DNA from: Eucommia ulmoides
Lineage: Eukaryota > Streptophyta > Magnoliopsida > Garryales > Eucommiaceae
Assembly: GCA_016647705.1 (NCBI GenBank)
Contig: CM028330.1
Coordinates: 49,106,897 to 49,170,896 of the forward strand
Length of the DNA stretch: 64,000 bases
Direction of reading: 5' to 3'
Under the pieces are notes generated by a model that saw nothing but the letters and a program-made list of their open reading frames with translations, did not search any database and was not told the origin of the DNA. This document shows, one piece after another, positions 11,101 through 22,400 of the stretch (its first letter is position 1; every line of letters starts with the position of its first letter). Both the position numbers and the translations under genes were made by a program.

Positions 11101-13328
11101 ACTTGATTTGTAGGCTTGAAGAATTAGTTTTGTAGATGTTGAATCCCACATTACTTGTGTTACCTGATCCTGAGCTATATATAAAACCTAGGGCAATCCT
11201 CATATTACAAGGCATCTTTTAAGAGTGAGTTAGGCCTATTGGATTTCTACATGATATGATTCTTGTCTGATGTTGGGTGTGTTGAATCCCACATCGATGT
11301 TGGATTCCCCGATATCCGTTTGCAGTGGTTTGTCAAAAAGTTCACCCTGCGCATGAGGGGGCATGTTGAATCCCACATCGATGTTGGGCCCCCTTCCCCC
11401 GATATTCGTTTTAGTGGTTTGTCAAAGTCCACCTTGCGCATGGGGGCGTGTTGAATCCCACATTGCTTGTGTTACCTGATCTTAAGTTATATATAAAGTC
11501 TAGGGCAATTCTCATCTTACAAAGCGTCTTTTGAGAATGAGTTAGCCCTATTGGATTTCTACAGTACATAACGGCCCTGTTTGTAGTGTTTCTGTTCTCT
11601 AATTTCTGTTTTTGTTCCTATAAAATCTGGAAGAGAAATAGTTATATGCAAACTTTAAAAAAAAATCTGGTCCTGCTCTACTCCCAGATTTTCAGAATAA
11701 ATTTCTTGGATGAGGTGTTAGTGTTTGACTTTGTTCATGGATGTTTTATGCTGATAGGAATTTTCGACCACCTGTGGAACTTATCAGAATTAATCCTACT
11801 TTTTGCAGGCCACAAGCGCTGGATCTAAAGAGCAAGAGGCAATTAATTTTTTGGAGAAGAAAATGAAAAATGATCCTGGCTTCTCTTATGAGGAAACAGT
11901 GCAGGTAAAACTCATTGCCAAAATGGTTTATTTTTCTGGGAAAGCCTCAAAATTGCTCAAGTGCTTACTAATGTAGTTAATTGAATGCTTTAGACTGCTT
12001 TGCGAGCATGTACTTACATTTGCATGTAATGATACTCACTAATGACTGATTTTGCAGACGGCCATATCGGCCCTCCAGTCGGTTCTGCAGGAAGATTTCA
12101 AGGCCAATGAGATTGAGGTATTGGAAGGCAATGATCTTTAATTACTTATTGCATTATAAACTTTGCCATGTTTTTCATCCAACTTTCTCTGGTATTCGGC
12201 TTCTACTCTCTTTTGCATCAACATCTTATTGTCTTCTTGTAGGAAGAATGTTGGAATTTGTGGCTCTCAAAATCAAATAGGATTGTAGGCAAATTGAAAT
12301 TTTCTAAGTTGCATCTATATATTCTTTAGGCCCCGCTTCGTCATTGTTTTCGTTCTTTAATTTATGTTTCCGCCCTCAAAATTTTGGAATTAATGTACAG
12401 AAATGCATTTGGTAAACATGTTTCTGTTCCCAAAAAATTTGGGAATAATTTAGAAGTAATTCCTGAATTCCTTAAGAATTTGAGGAACGAAAAAATGTTG
12501 ATTCTTCATTCTCTCAAAACTATTCCCACTACCACCTAGCCGGTCACCACTACCCCATCCGGCCACCATACGTTCAGAGGGGAAAAAACAAGAACAAATG
12601 TTTGCAACTAAAACGTGTTTCTTGTTTTTGTTATCGTAAAATAGAAGGAACAATTTTAGGACAATGGTCGTTACCAAGGATGTTTCTATTCCCGGAATAC
12701 TCCAGAACGAAAATAGAATTTCCATCCCAATTTATTAAAAGTAGAAACTGAAAAGCAAAAGCACTAACAAACCGCCACCTTAGTTTCATTTATAGTTCCC
12801 TGACTTTTTTTGTTTCTTTTCGTTTGGGTTTTGGGTAAATGCTTGATCTTTTTGATGAAACCATTGAATTGGGAGAATTCAGACCTTATACCTAGATACA
12901 TTTGTGTATTTAACAAGCTCCTTGTAGCACTTCATTCACCATATGCTCTCCTATTGATTTCATTTCTATTCTATCCTCCATAAGCTAACAAAACTTCGGA
13001 GACCTTAAGGCACGTTTGGTAGGCGGTAATAGAATTAGATTAATAATGAAATGGAATCGAAATATGAATGAGCAACCTCAAAATTTTGATTCAATTCCGT
13101 CAAAATGTTATTTCATTACCGCCTGCCAAACATGCCCTTAGTCCTTAAATATTTTAATTTTTTCAATTCATTTCAATGCTGACAATCACTGGCATAAATG
13201 GTGTGTTTTTTTTTGTTTTTTTTTTCTTGGAGCAGGTGGGAATTGTGAGAAAAGAGAATCCGGTCTTTAAAGTGTTGTCCACCGGGGAAATAGATGAGCA
13301 CTTGACCGCCATCAGTGAACGCGATTGA
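2178..13328 (+). CDS. PAA1: 20S proteasome subunit alpha type-6 (alpha1)
   Basis: Encodes an alpha-ring subunit of the 20S core proteasome, acting in ubiquitin-dependent protein breakdown in cytosol and nucleus. Exons by GT-AG rule: 2178-2253, 7417-7511, 7604-7685, 8476-8572, 10478-10536, 10719-10801, 11809-11904, 12058-12117, 13236-13328. They total 741 nt, 246 aa plus stop, the length of human PSMA6. The N-terminus [20 protein letters not shown], then GRLFQV-EYAFKAV, is the alpha-subunit signature. Further matches are [59 protein letters not shown] and the final ISERD. All splice phases agree and no break is seen. Intron 1 (5163 bp) is 126 bp plus a Copia element and its 4-bp duplication; intron 6 holds a TRIM and intron 8 a MITE. 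The start is fixed by family homology: an in-frame upstream ATG at 2043 has no family counterpart. It converges on the SSL gene. Confidence 0.95.
2355..2525 (+). repeat. 5' LTR of Copia element
   Basis: 171-bp LTR ending in CTTCTAATA directly before the TGGTATCAG primer-binding-like site. It is shorter than its partner but nearly identical over the shared part. A promoter-like CCTATAAATAG lies inside. Confidence 0.9.
2597..3500 (+). pseudogene. Copia gag-like region (fossil)
   Basis: Starts after the primer-binding region with a proline- and threonine-rich N-terminus, followed by the Copia gag hallmark of a leucine-valine segment then [12 protein letters not shown]. Later parts hold an EEQQR-type gag tail and a short Cys-rich stretch. 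Degraded; product not predicted. Confidence 0.75.
3828..7174 (+). pseudogene. Copia pol region: integrase, RT, RNase H (fossil)
   Basis: Parts in order: a protease-like [10 protein letters not shown] segment near 3980, the GAG-pre-integrase zinc segment ([10 protein letters not shown], then a CPLVKQRR motif near 4510), the integrase core with HIDIWGAF and FRSDNAHE, the reverse transcriptase with [18 protein letters not shown] and [17 protein letters not shown]-like motifs near 5700-5870, and RNase H with [13 protein letters not shown] near 6820 and a HIREK-type tail. This order is diagnostic of Ty1/Copia. Overall broken. Confidence 0.88.
7182..7387 (+). repeat. 3' LTR of Copia element
   Basis: 206-bp LTR following the purine tract at 7171-7181. 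Its end is only 29 bp before PAA1 exon 2. Its terminal CTTCTAATA resembles a plant splicing branch point (see findings). Confidence 0.9.
8573..10477 (+). other. PAA1 intron 4, no gene seen
   Basis: A 1905-bp intron. AT-rich. It contains a degenerate segment (about 9880-10060) with the words TTCGAGCTGTTCACGAACCGAGTTCG and AACGAATGAGTTTTGAATGAGC broken up by substitutions, a type often found in old plant repeats. No intact element or reading frame was recognised. Confidence 0.45.
11137..11563 (+). mobile_element. TRIM element in PAA1 intron 6
   Basis: A terminal-repeat retrotransposon in miniature, 427 bp. The two 115-bp LTRs (11137-11251 and 11449-11563) run TGTTGAATCCCACATT...GGATTTCTACA, each with a TATATATAA promoter-like box. 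The 5' LTR is followed by TGATATGATTC, resembling a methionine-tRNA primer site; purine-rich ATGGGGGCG precedes the 3' LTR. Flanks GTAGA (11132-11136) and GTACA (11564-11568) look like a slightly diverged 5-bp target duplication. The short interior is an 85-bp unit present twice. It has no coding capacity, as expected for TRIMs. Confidence 0.8.
12327..12777. repeat. MITE-like foldback relic in PAA1 intron 8
   Basis: The left end (AGGCCCCGCTTCGTCATTGT) and the reverse complement of the right end (AGGTGGCGGTTTGTTAGTGC) are similar, followed by related TTTCG/TTTTGCTTT words and repeated GTTTCTGTTCCC-type motifs on both arms. The ends resemble those at 13802-14027 and a fragment at 11572-11640. 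No clean target duplication was seen, so the boundaries are approximate. Confidence 0.45.
13008..13137. mobile_element. Tourist-like MITE in PAA1 intron 8
   Basis: A 130-bp element flanked by TTA on both sides (13005-13007, 13138-13140). Terminal inverted repeats are about 22 bp: AGGCACGTTTGGTAGGCGGT at the left; the reverse complement of the right end reads GGGCATGTTTGGCAGGCGGT. The TTA duplication and GTTTGG terminus fit the PIF/Harbinger (Tourist) group. It lies 98 bp before exon 9 and has no coding capacity. Confidence 0.82.
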
Positions 13329-13480
13329 TTTACTCTTGCTCTCTCTACACATAAAATCTAATTTGGCTCCAAAATTACAGAAAATACACATTCAGTCGTA
13401 ACGGGTTCGTCGTATCAAATGGTCAATTGATGTTACAGCGTCAATTATGTCTATTGAATTTAGGATGTTTCTCTCTCTAC

Positions 13481-16400
13481 CTATTGCGTGGTTCTTAGTG
13501 ATAGTTTTCCAACAAAGTCGGCGTTTAGGCTTCCTAGATAGAGATTGTCTTCGAATTCTAGTGCAGAGGTAACGAAAGACATGGTTGTTCCATCTGGATC
13601 GTCCAACTTCTTGATTATTTTCCCATTGGAATCTACATTCACAACCATTGCTCTCCTGTAAACGCCGTTGACTTGCTTGATTAAAGCTGGGAATGTTGCC
13701 AGAAAGTGTTTTGATGCCTTGGAATTGTGCACAAATTCAAGACCCCCTGAAGTTAACTGTAGAAGCAAAAAAAGCAGATCTATCAGCTCTAATTATAGGT
13801 TGGGCATGTGTTTAGTGTTTTTGTTCCCAAATTTCTGTTTCTGTTCGCTGAAATTGTGGAACAGAAACAGAAGTCTGGGAACAATTTTGTTCAGTTCCCT
13901 GAAATTTGTTCTATAATTCAGGGAGCAGAATCTAAACATATTTTTTGTCCTCATATTGCTGTTCCGTCCTCAGATTTCTGGGAGCAGAAATTGTAATCTG
14001 GGAATATAAACATTAAACAAACAGGGCTTAATTAGTGTTTCTGTTTTTAGGAACAAGTATTTGGTACCCAAAAATTTGTTCTAAAATTTCTGGGAACAGA
14101 GTATAAACAAGTTTTCTTTTGTTCATATGTTTTACGTTTCAGAAAAGAAAACAGAAACACAACGCAATGCCACATTTTATTTTTCTGGTTCTCCGAAAAT
14201 CTAGCCAGCAACAAAAAGTTGGGAAAAAAAAATATGGTCATGTCTTGTCATTTGCTTTTATGTCGTCAAAAAACTTGGAACATAAACACAAATTTGGGAA
14301 GAAGAAGCGAATTATTTTTATTTTGTTCTTAAAATATTGTTTGAAAAATCTGATATGAAAACATGAATAATTCATTTGTTTCATGTTTAGCTTTTGTTTC
14401 AAGTTTTCTTTGAACAGAAACAAAAATGCCATGTCAACAAATTATATATGTTGTGTTTTCGTATATTTGTTTTTTAAAAATTGGGAACAAAAATATTTTT
14501 TCCCCCATAACTTTGGTCTATGATAATTTTTCTGAGAACAAAACAAAAAATTGCCCAAATGTATGTGTGTATGTATACAATACAGTTTTTTTAATATGTA
14601 TTTTCGTTAAAGGTTGAGATTGATTGGAGGAAAATGAGTGAACGAGATTGCATTATTAAATTTTTTGGGAGAAAATTTTACGTTTAAAAATTTTACACAC
14701 TCACTTTTAAGCTAATTAAATTAACTTAAAATTATATTTTGTACTTTTATATATTTATAAATTAGATAAATATAGTGCCTATAGTGTCTTTATGCATAAA
14801 AAATTCTTTAGTTTATCAATGTAACAAAATAGTTCAATTTTTATTTCATGAGATATTTTATGTTGTTTGGTTAAATTTTAACAAATAACATTTTAACATT
14901 AAAATTTACTTGGATCTAAAATAACATCTATTTGAATTATCAAATTAGTGTTTATCATATTTTTATTCTTTTCTTTTAATTTAAATATTTTAATTAAAAT
15001 CCGTGTCTAAGTCACGGAATACACACCAGTATCATATAAATTATGATTTTTTTCTAATATTTTTCGTTAAGAGTTGTGATTAATTTTGAGAGAAATAAAT
15101 GGATGAGATTGCATTATAAAAGTTTTTTGAAAAATAATTCTCAGATCTCCACTTCTAACACAGTTAAATTAAAATCTATTTTTAATCATTTAAGTTTTAT
15201 AGTTGTATTTAACTGGTCATTTTTTTTATTTACTAACTTTTATACTTATAAATTATAAAATCAATATAGTACCTTAGACAAGGGAAATTCCTAGCTTGTC
15301 GATGTGCATATATATATATATATAGTAGTTATTACCTGTAGGAGAGCTATCCAGAAAGAGCCATCTGGAGCAAGATTGATGTTATCAGGTGCACCAGGAA
15401 GATTATCTATGAATATCTCTGTTTTCCCTTTCATCTCTTCCTTCAGCCAGTACTTCAGGCATCTAAATCTTAATCACAAACAAAGTGTAAAATAACCAAG
15501 AAAAACAAAAAATTAAAGGCTTAAAAGTTACCTTTGGGTTCCAAACGAATTTCTCAAGTATTTTTCTTTTTTAAATTAATTTAATGAAAAAAATCACTTT
15601 TAATTTAAAGAACAAACAAAAAATAAAAAACGTCTTTGTGGTGTACAGATAATATCTTACTATTATCCTCTATAAATAACTTTTTTAAGGGTAAAGAATT
15701 TAACTTTTCAATCAATTTGACATTTGAGATATGTATTAAAAATATATTATTTTAGAATTTTTTAAAGAAATTGATTTGGATACAAATCTTTTATGTTAAA
15801 ATTGATTGAAATTTTGAATTCTTCATCCCTTAAAAAAAATAAAAAAAAAATTAAAACAAAAAAAAAACACATATATAGATTAGTAAAAACAGATAAAAAA
15901 AATAAGATCAATTTCGTGTTTTAAAAATATAAATTTTCATATAAAATTAGTAATTTCCTGATGGGATACGAGATTTGAGTGTCAAGTATTAATGTATATT
16001 TTTTATTTCAAATTGTAGTATGTTTTTTTTTTTTTTTTTTTTTAAGGAATCCATATAATCCAAACCAAATAATGAAATTGAAGTGTAAATATATTTTTTG
16101 AAGGGTCAAGGTGGTAGGGATTAATTATGAAAGAAAGGTACTTACTTCCATGTTTCGCAGACTACCAAATAATGGTGGTCCGCCGAGATCGCAACGCCAT
16201 TTGCGAAGCCAAGATGATCGAGCAACACCGATACTTCATCGAGTGACGGGTCATATTTGAGAAGCTGACCGTGCGGCTTTGCTTCGAGCACGTCAAGGTA
16301 CCACTCGTGAAGCCCGAATTTGGTACTTGCCACGCTGAAGTACAAGCTACCGTCCGGTGCCTCTATCACATCATCTGCTAATCTGGACCATCCATTCTAA

Positions 16401-19400
16401 ATTGATTAGAGCCATTCAAATCCAAACCAACATCATAAACAATTAACACTTTTGGACGTGCCATTATTTGAGACCATTTTTTTTTCTTTCATTGTAAACT
16501 TACCACTCCAATTTTTTTTCGCTTTCAATGATAAATTCAATAATCTCTCTTTCAGACATTAGATCTTTCGTTGACTAACTCTCGATCAGTTTTTCTCTCT
16601 ATAACTATTGGGCCAAAATTGTTGTAATTTGATCTCTGATATCAGTGTAAAGTGATCTTTGGTATCTCTCAATCTCAAAAGATAGTTTATCAAATAAGAC
16701 TTTCTCTCACACTTATAACCTGAGCACCAGCTCCTTCCACATCCGATGCTGGATAAAACCAACATTTATCAATCATACATTTTCTTTTTGATTGACCGTC
16801 GTGCTCAAGCCAATTTGCGTACATCTTGAGATTAATCTCCTTCCTCATAGGATTTATGCTCACTCTTAATGCCTCACAGTCCAGCAACCAACTATGGAGT
16901 GTGACTCGAACCCTGATTGTTGTGTGAGTTATACTCACTCCAATACTGATATGAGAAAACTCCCGCTCATAACAGATATAGGTGTGCAGTCTTAAACGGA
17001 TCGGATCGGGTTTAAAATACGATCCAGGACAGACAGACCCAATGGGTTATCTGGGCCAAAGAATGATGAGTCCAATTGAGTACCAACTTCGGCAGTCTTC
17101 TGTGCAAGCCTAATGGTCTCATGAAGAGGCTTATATTTAGGTATATCAAAGCCTACGATGTTCAAGTCCAAAAAGCGAACAAGTCAACCCATTGTGAACA
17201 TCTCCCCTACGCTTGAAGAGCATGATAAGCCAGATTGACTGTAACGACCCATATCGAATAGGGACCGTTACATAGATCTCTCCTGAAATCATGGAGATAT
17301 TGGCTATCTTCTAAACTGTTAGGAGCATATTACGTAACATGCGACATTTACTTATGATTCAATCTGCGTATTATTTTATCAATCACCCGATTAACTTATT
17401 CTCATGTCGGAGGTTCTTTAACTGACACCACACTGGTGTCCCCCTTGAGAACTCACGGTTTTACAGATTATAAAGAAAGGCGAAAAGATTTTCATCACTT
17501 GCGGAGCTGATACACGTATTGGGGATTTCTGATAACATCATTTGACGCCATCTATGAGAAACGCTAACGAAAAAAGCTTTCTGTCACAACTATTAGGCAA
17601 CCACGAGCAAGCGGAGCAGTGACGAGTCAAAATAATGACTTGCCGCCGCCATCTAATATAAAAATACCGGTGGAAACACATGGGGAAGTTCAGGTTGATC
17701 ATCCGCCAATGGTGCTAAGCAATGATGAGAAGATCGATGCTCTCATTACAAAGATGGCCGAGATGGCAAATACGATCAAGTACATGGCGTGGATAATCGC
17801 CAATAACAGGTCGCACTCCCCGGCAACCAACAACGACGTTGGAGAAGAAATAGAATATCTAGGGTATGCTGACCTGCAATCCCATGGGGAGCAACCTGCC
17901 CAGGGAGAGACAAGCAATCAGCAAGAAAGAATGGTACATAGCCGAATTGAGACTGTTGATTCGCATCAACAAATCAAAAGCAAGGTGGAGAAAGGTCAGC
18001 CTTTGGATGAACTGGATACACTATTCAAAAGATACTGAGATGCCGCTTTCACCAGATATCCTAGCTGTTCCATTGTCCGAAAAGTTTGATCCCACGAAGT
18101 TTGAGAAATATGATGGGAAAGTGAATTTTGTGGACCATATCTGCCAGTTCAAACAAGTTATGAACCTGTATGGTTCAAACGACTCCACACTTTGCAAAGT
18201 TTTTGCCACAACACTAACGGGTTCAACCCTTAAGTAGTTACATACGCTCCCACCAAACTCCATCACGTCTTTCAAAGAATTTGGGAAGATGTTTATCAAC
18301 CGCTTCATAACCTGTCAAATGTTGATGAAGGTCCTGATTTTCTGTTGGCCCTGCGTCAAGAAAAAAGAAAAACTTTATGCCAGTATATGAGCTGATTCAA
18401 CGAGGAATTGACAAGCCTTGAGGGTTGTAATACAAACCTCATTATCAACGCATTCACCTCAGGATTGCGACCTAGCCGTTTTCAAGACTCCCTCACCAAG
18501 AAAACCCCCCAGAGCATGTCGGAGCTGATGGAAAAGGCTAAGTCCAACATGAAGTTGGAGGATGTCAAGCTCGCAAGAGAAGGTAGGGGGTCTTTCAAAG
18601 ATCACCCCAGACAAGGCAAGAAAGACCATAGCAAGGCAAAAGTCAATAGTTCAGACAGGCGGAAAGATTGACCTAGGAGCTCAAGTTCTAGATCAGAAGT
18701 TTGATAGGAGTCAAACCTGCCCAGTCTACGAATGTCGATCTCAAGAATCCAGCACGAAATATGTGTATCTAAGGTAATTCAATGGTCTCCCAAGCAGACT
18801 ACCAAGTCCAATAGGAATAACAGGTCCAAGTACTGTGATTTTTATAGGGACCATACAATACAGATGACTGCTTAGAGCTCAAAAATGAGATAAAATGTTT
18901 AGCTGATATGGGTTAGCTACGTGACTACTTACAAGAGCATTCAAGGGACAAAAAGAGGCTTAGAAATGAGGGCCTTCGCGCAGAACATCATGAAAAAGAG
19001 CACAAATAAGATCATCCCAATGAGAATCGTGAAGTAATTCTCATGATAAATTCTGTTGGGCCAACAATCGGAGAATCCAACCGTGAACGGAAAAAAAAAA
19101 AAGTCCATGAAGCAGCACTGGAGCGCTGCTATGAAGAAGCAATGGCAGTAACAACAAATCTTAGACCAATCATCACTTTCTCAGAGGAGGATTGCAAGGG
19201 GATTGTTCACCCGGATGCTCTGGTCATCACTCTATGGAATTCTAGCTTCCAGGTAAAGCGGATTCCGATCAATAATAGTAGTTCCACTAATATTATTTTT
19301 GTGGATACTCTAAAGCAGATGGGAATACCCTCGGAAGTCAGTTCCACACAGACAGTTATGGTGGGATTCAACGGCCACCTTACATTACCACGCGGAAATA

Positions 19401-22400
19401 TCACCTTATCCGTCACCTCAAACAAAGAGGAACGAGAGTATACAAAGGCTACAAAATTCATGGTGATGGACTCTACATCGCCTTATAATGCAATACTTAG
19501 GCGTCCATGGCTACATGCGATGAGAGCTGTTGCAATAACATACCACTAATGTGTCAAGTATGCAAAGAATGGTTCTGTAGAAGTGATATGAGGTGATCAA
19601 GTAGCTTCAAGACAATGTTTTTCCATAACTATAAAGGGCAGGAGTACGCCCTTGAAGCAATTAAAGCAGGAGCACAGAGCAGCTCTATCAGAAAGATCAA
19701 CAAATGAAATTAATGACTTCAGGGAGAACGCAAGTGTAATTCAGCATGCCAAGCATGTAAAACAGATCGCCTTCAATAATGGGGCTCAGAAGTTTATGAT
19801 CGGTGGATCATTAAGCCAGACTAAAACCGAAGAGATTAGAGGCTGCTCCAAAAGAACCTAGACGTCTTTGCTTAAACTCCAAAAGATATAAAGGGTATCA
19901 GCCCAGACGTTGCGTTACACCGCCTTGATATCTCCATATCTTAGCCCAGACGTTGCGATACACCGCCTTTATATCTTCAGATCTTACCCTCCAATTAGGT
20001 AGAAAATGAGAACTTTCAGCCTTGAAAAGGAACAAGTGATTGAAGCTGATGTGAAAAGACTACTCTCCATTAGCCACATAAGCGAAGTGATGTACTCGAG
20101 GTAGCTAGCTAGCCCAGTTCTTGTCAAAAAGAAGAATGGAAAGTGAAGAATGTGCGTGGACTTCACTTACTTCAATCAAGCATGCCCAAAAGATTGTTAT
20201 CCGGTGCCAAAGATAGACCAGATGGTAGATGCAGCAACAGGGCATCAACGGCCGACCATGATGGATACTTATGCAGACTATAATCAAATCTGCATGGACC
20301 AGCAAGACGAGGAGGAAACATCGTTCATCACACCAAAAGGTACATACTGCTACAAAGTAATGCCATTTGATTTAAAAAATACAGAAGTCACATATCAGCG
20401 GTTAGTGAACCGTATTTTTCAAGATCAGAATGGAGCAACTATGAAAGTCTACATAAATGATATGCTTATCAAAAACTCCAGAAAAGAGGACCACCTCAGC
20501 CATTTGGCAGAGGCCTTTGCTGTTCTGAGAAAATATAACATGAAGTTGAATCCAGAAAAATGTGCTTTTGGAGTTACATCTAGAAAATTTTTGGACTTTG
20601 TGGTAAACTAGACTGGCATCATGGTGGACTCTAGTCAAATAAAAGCTGTCAAGAACATGAAATCCCCTGCAACTATAAATGAACTTTAAGTGTTGACGGG
20701 AAGGTTGACTGCGCTGAACAGATTCATCTCAAAACTTTACTGACAGATGTGCCCCATTTTTCAAGATTTTGAAGGAGAGTAAAACCTTTCAGTAGGATGA
20801 CTGTGAACAAGCTCTCCAATCCATTAAAGATTACTTGGGCTCAGTAGAGACACTGGCTAAAATAAATCCAGGAGAAGAACTCTATCTTTATCTGGCAGTA
20901 ACGCCAGTGGCGGTGAGCACCGCACTGGTCAAAGATCACACAGGAAGGCAAAGGCCGGTATACTACATCAGCAAGTCATTAGTTCTGGTAGAAACTCGCT
21001 ACATTGAGTTGGAGAAGCTAGCCCTGACCTTGGTAATCGCAGCAAGAAAGCTCAGACCATATTTCCAGACACACGTGATCAATGTGTTGATCTCATACCC
21101 TCTCCGAGTTGTAATGCACAGGCTAGAGGCTTTTAGGCATCTCATAAAGTAGACGGTAGAACTTGGTGAATTTTTCATCAAGTAAAAACCTAGGACAACA
21201 ATCAAAGGCCAAGCTCTGACTGATTTTATTGTTGAATTAACTCCTCCAATAGAAAAAAAAAAAAAAAAACACAAGAAACAGAAAGCCACGATCAATCAGC
21301 TACGCCATGGAAGCTGTGGGTTGATGGTGCTTTAAATATGAAAGGGTGTGGTGTGGGCATAGTCCTGCAAACACCTGAAGGAGATCAGCTTGAAAAAGCA
21401 GTGTAACTCGGCTTTCGAACCTCCAATAATGAAGCTGAATATGAAATTGTGATCATTGGGTTAACTCTTACGCAAGAGTTGGGAGCCCAGCATTTGAAGG
21501 TGAAGTCAGACTTTCAATTGATGGTTAATCAAATTAATAGGTTATTCATCATTAATAAGGAGAGATTGCACCTTTATGTTGAGAAAGTGAAAGAGTTGAC
21601 CTCCACATTCCAGAGTTTCAACTTTAAAGTCATCCCAAGGACTGAAAACACAAAGGCAGATGCCCTGCCAGTGTTAGCTTCTACTTTTGGGTCAGATCAG
21701 CAATCTGAACTAGTAGAATTCCTTGATCAACCTTCTATGACAGCTCCAGTTAGCCAATGTGCATGCATAGGCCAACTGGACCAAGAAGAAGACTGGAGAA
21801 CCCTTTTAGTTCGTTACTTGAAAAAGGAAATTTTACTAGAATACAAGGACACTACCAAAAATGTTCTATACAAAGTATCAAGGTATGTGTTAATCAACGA
21901 TAAACTGTATAGACATTCTTTTTTCCAACCTTTGTTGCTTTGTCTAAGATCAAAGGAAGCAACCTATGTCCTACAAGAAATACATGAAGGGGTTTGCGAA
22001 AACTACCAAGGGGGAAGAACCTTGGTTCAAAAGGCACTAAGAGTGGGATGCTACTAGCCAACTATACGCACTGATACACAGGAATGCGTCAAGAAGTGTG
22101 ACAAGTGCCAGCGATTCTCTAATGACATCAAGGTCCCTGCTCAATAGCAAACTCTAATAACCAATCCGTGGCCATTTGCTCAATAGGAAATGGATGTGCT
22201 GGGGTCATTTACATCAGCACCTAGAAACAAGAAGTACCTACAGGTCATGATTGAGTATTTCACCAAGTGGGTTGAGGCAGAAGCCTTCGCAACAGTAGAA
22301 GAGAACGAAGTGAAGAACTTTCTTTGGATAAACATCATTTGTCATTTTGGTATTCCTGTAGTCCTAATTTCTAATAACAGAACATCTTTCACTGGCGGTA

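Noticed and set aside
16690-16938. 82-codon minus-strand frame beside the Gypsy 5' LTR
   Set aside because: It is intronic in SSL, without protein-family features. Its only notable word is a B-box-like GGTTCGAGTC.
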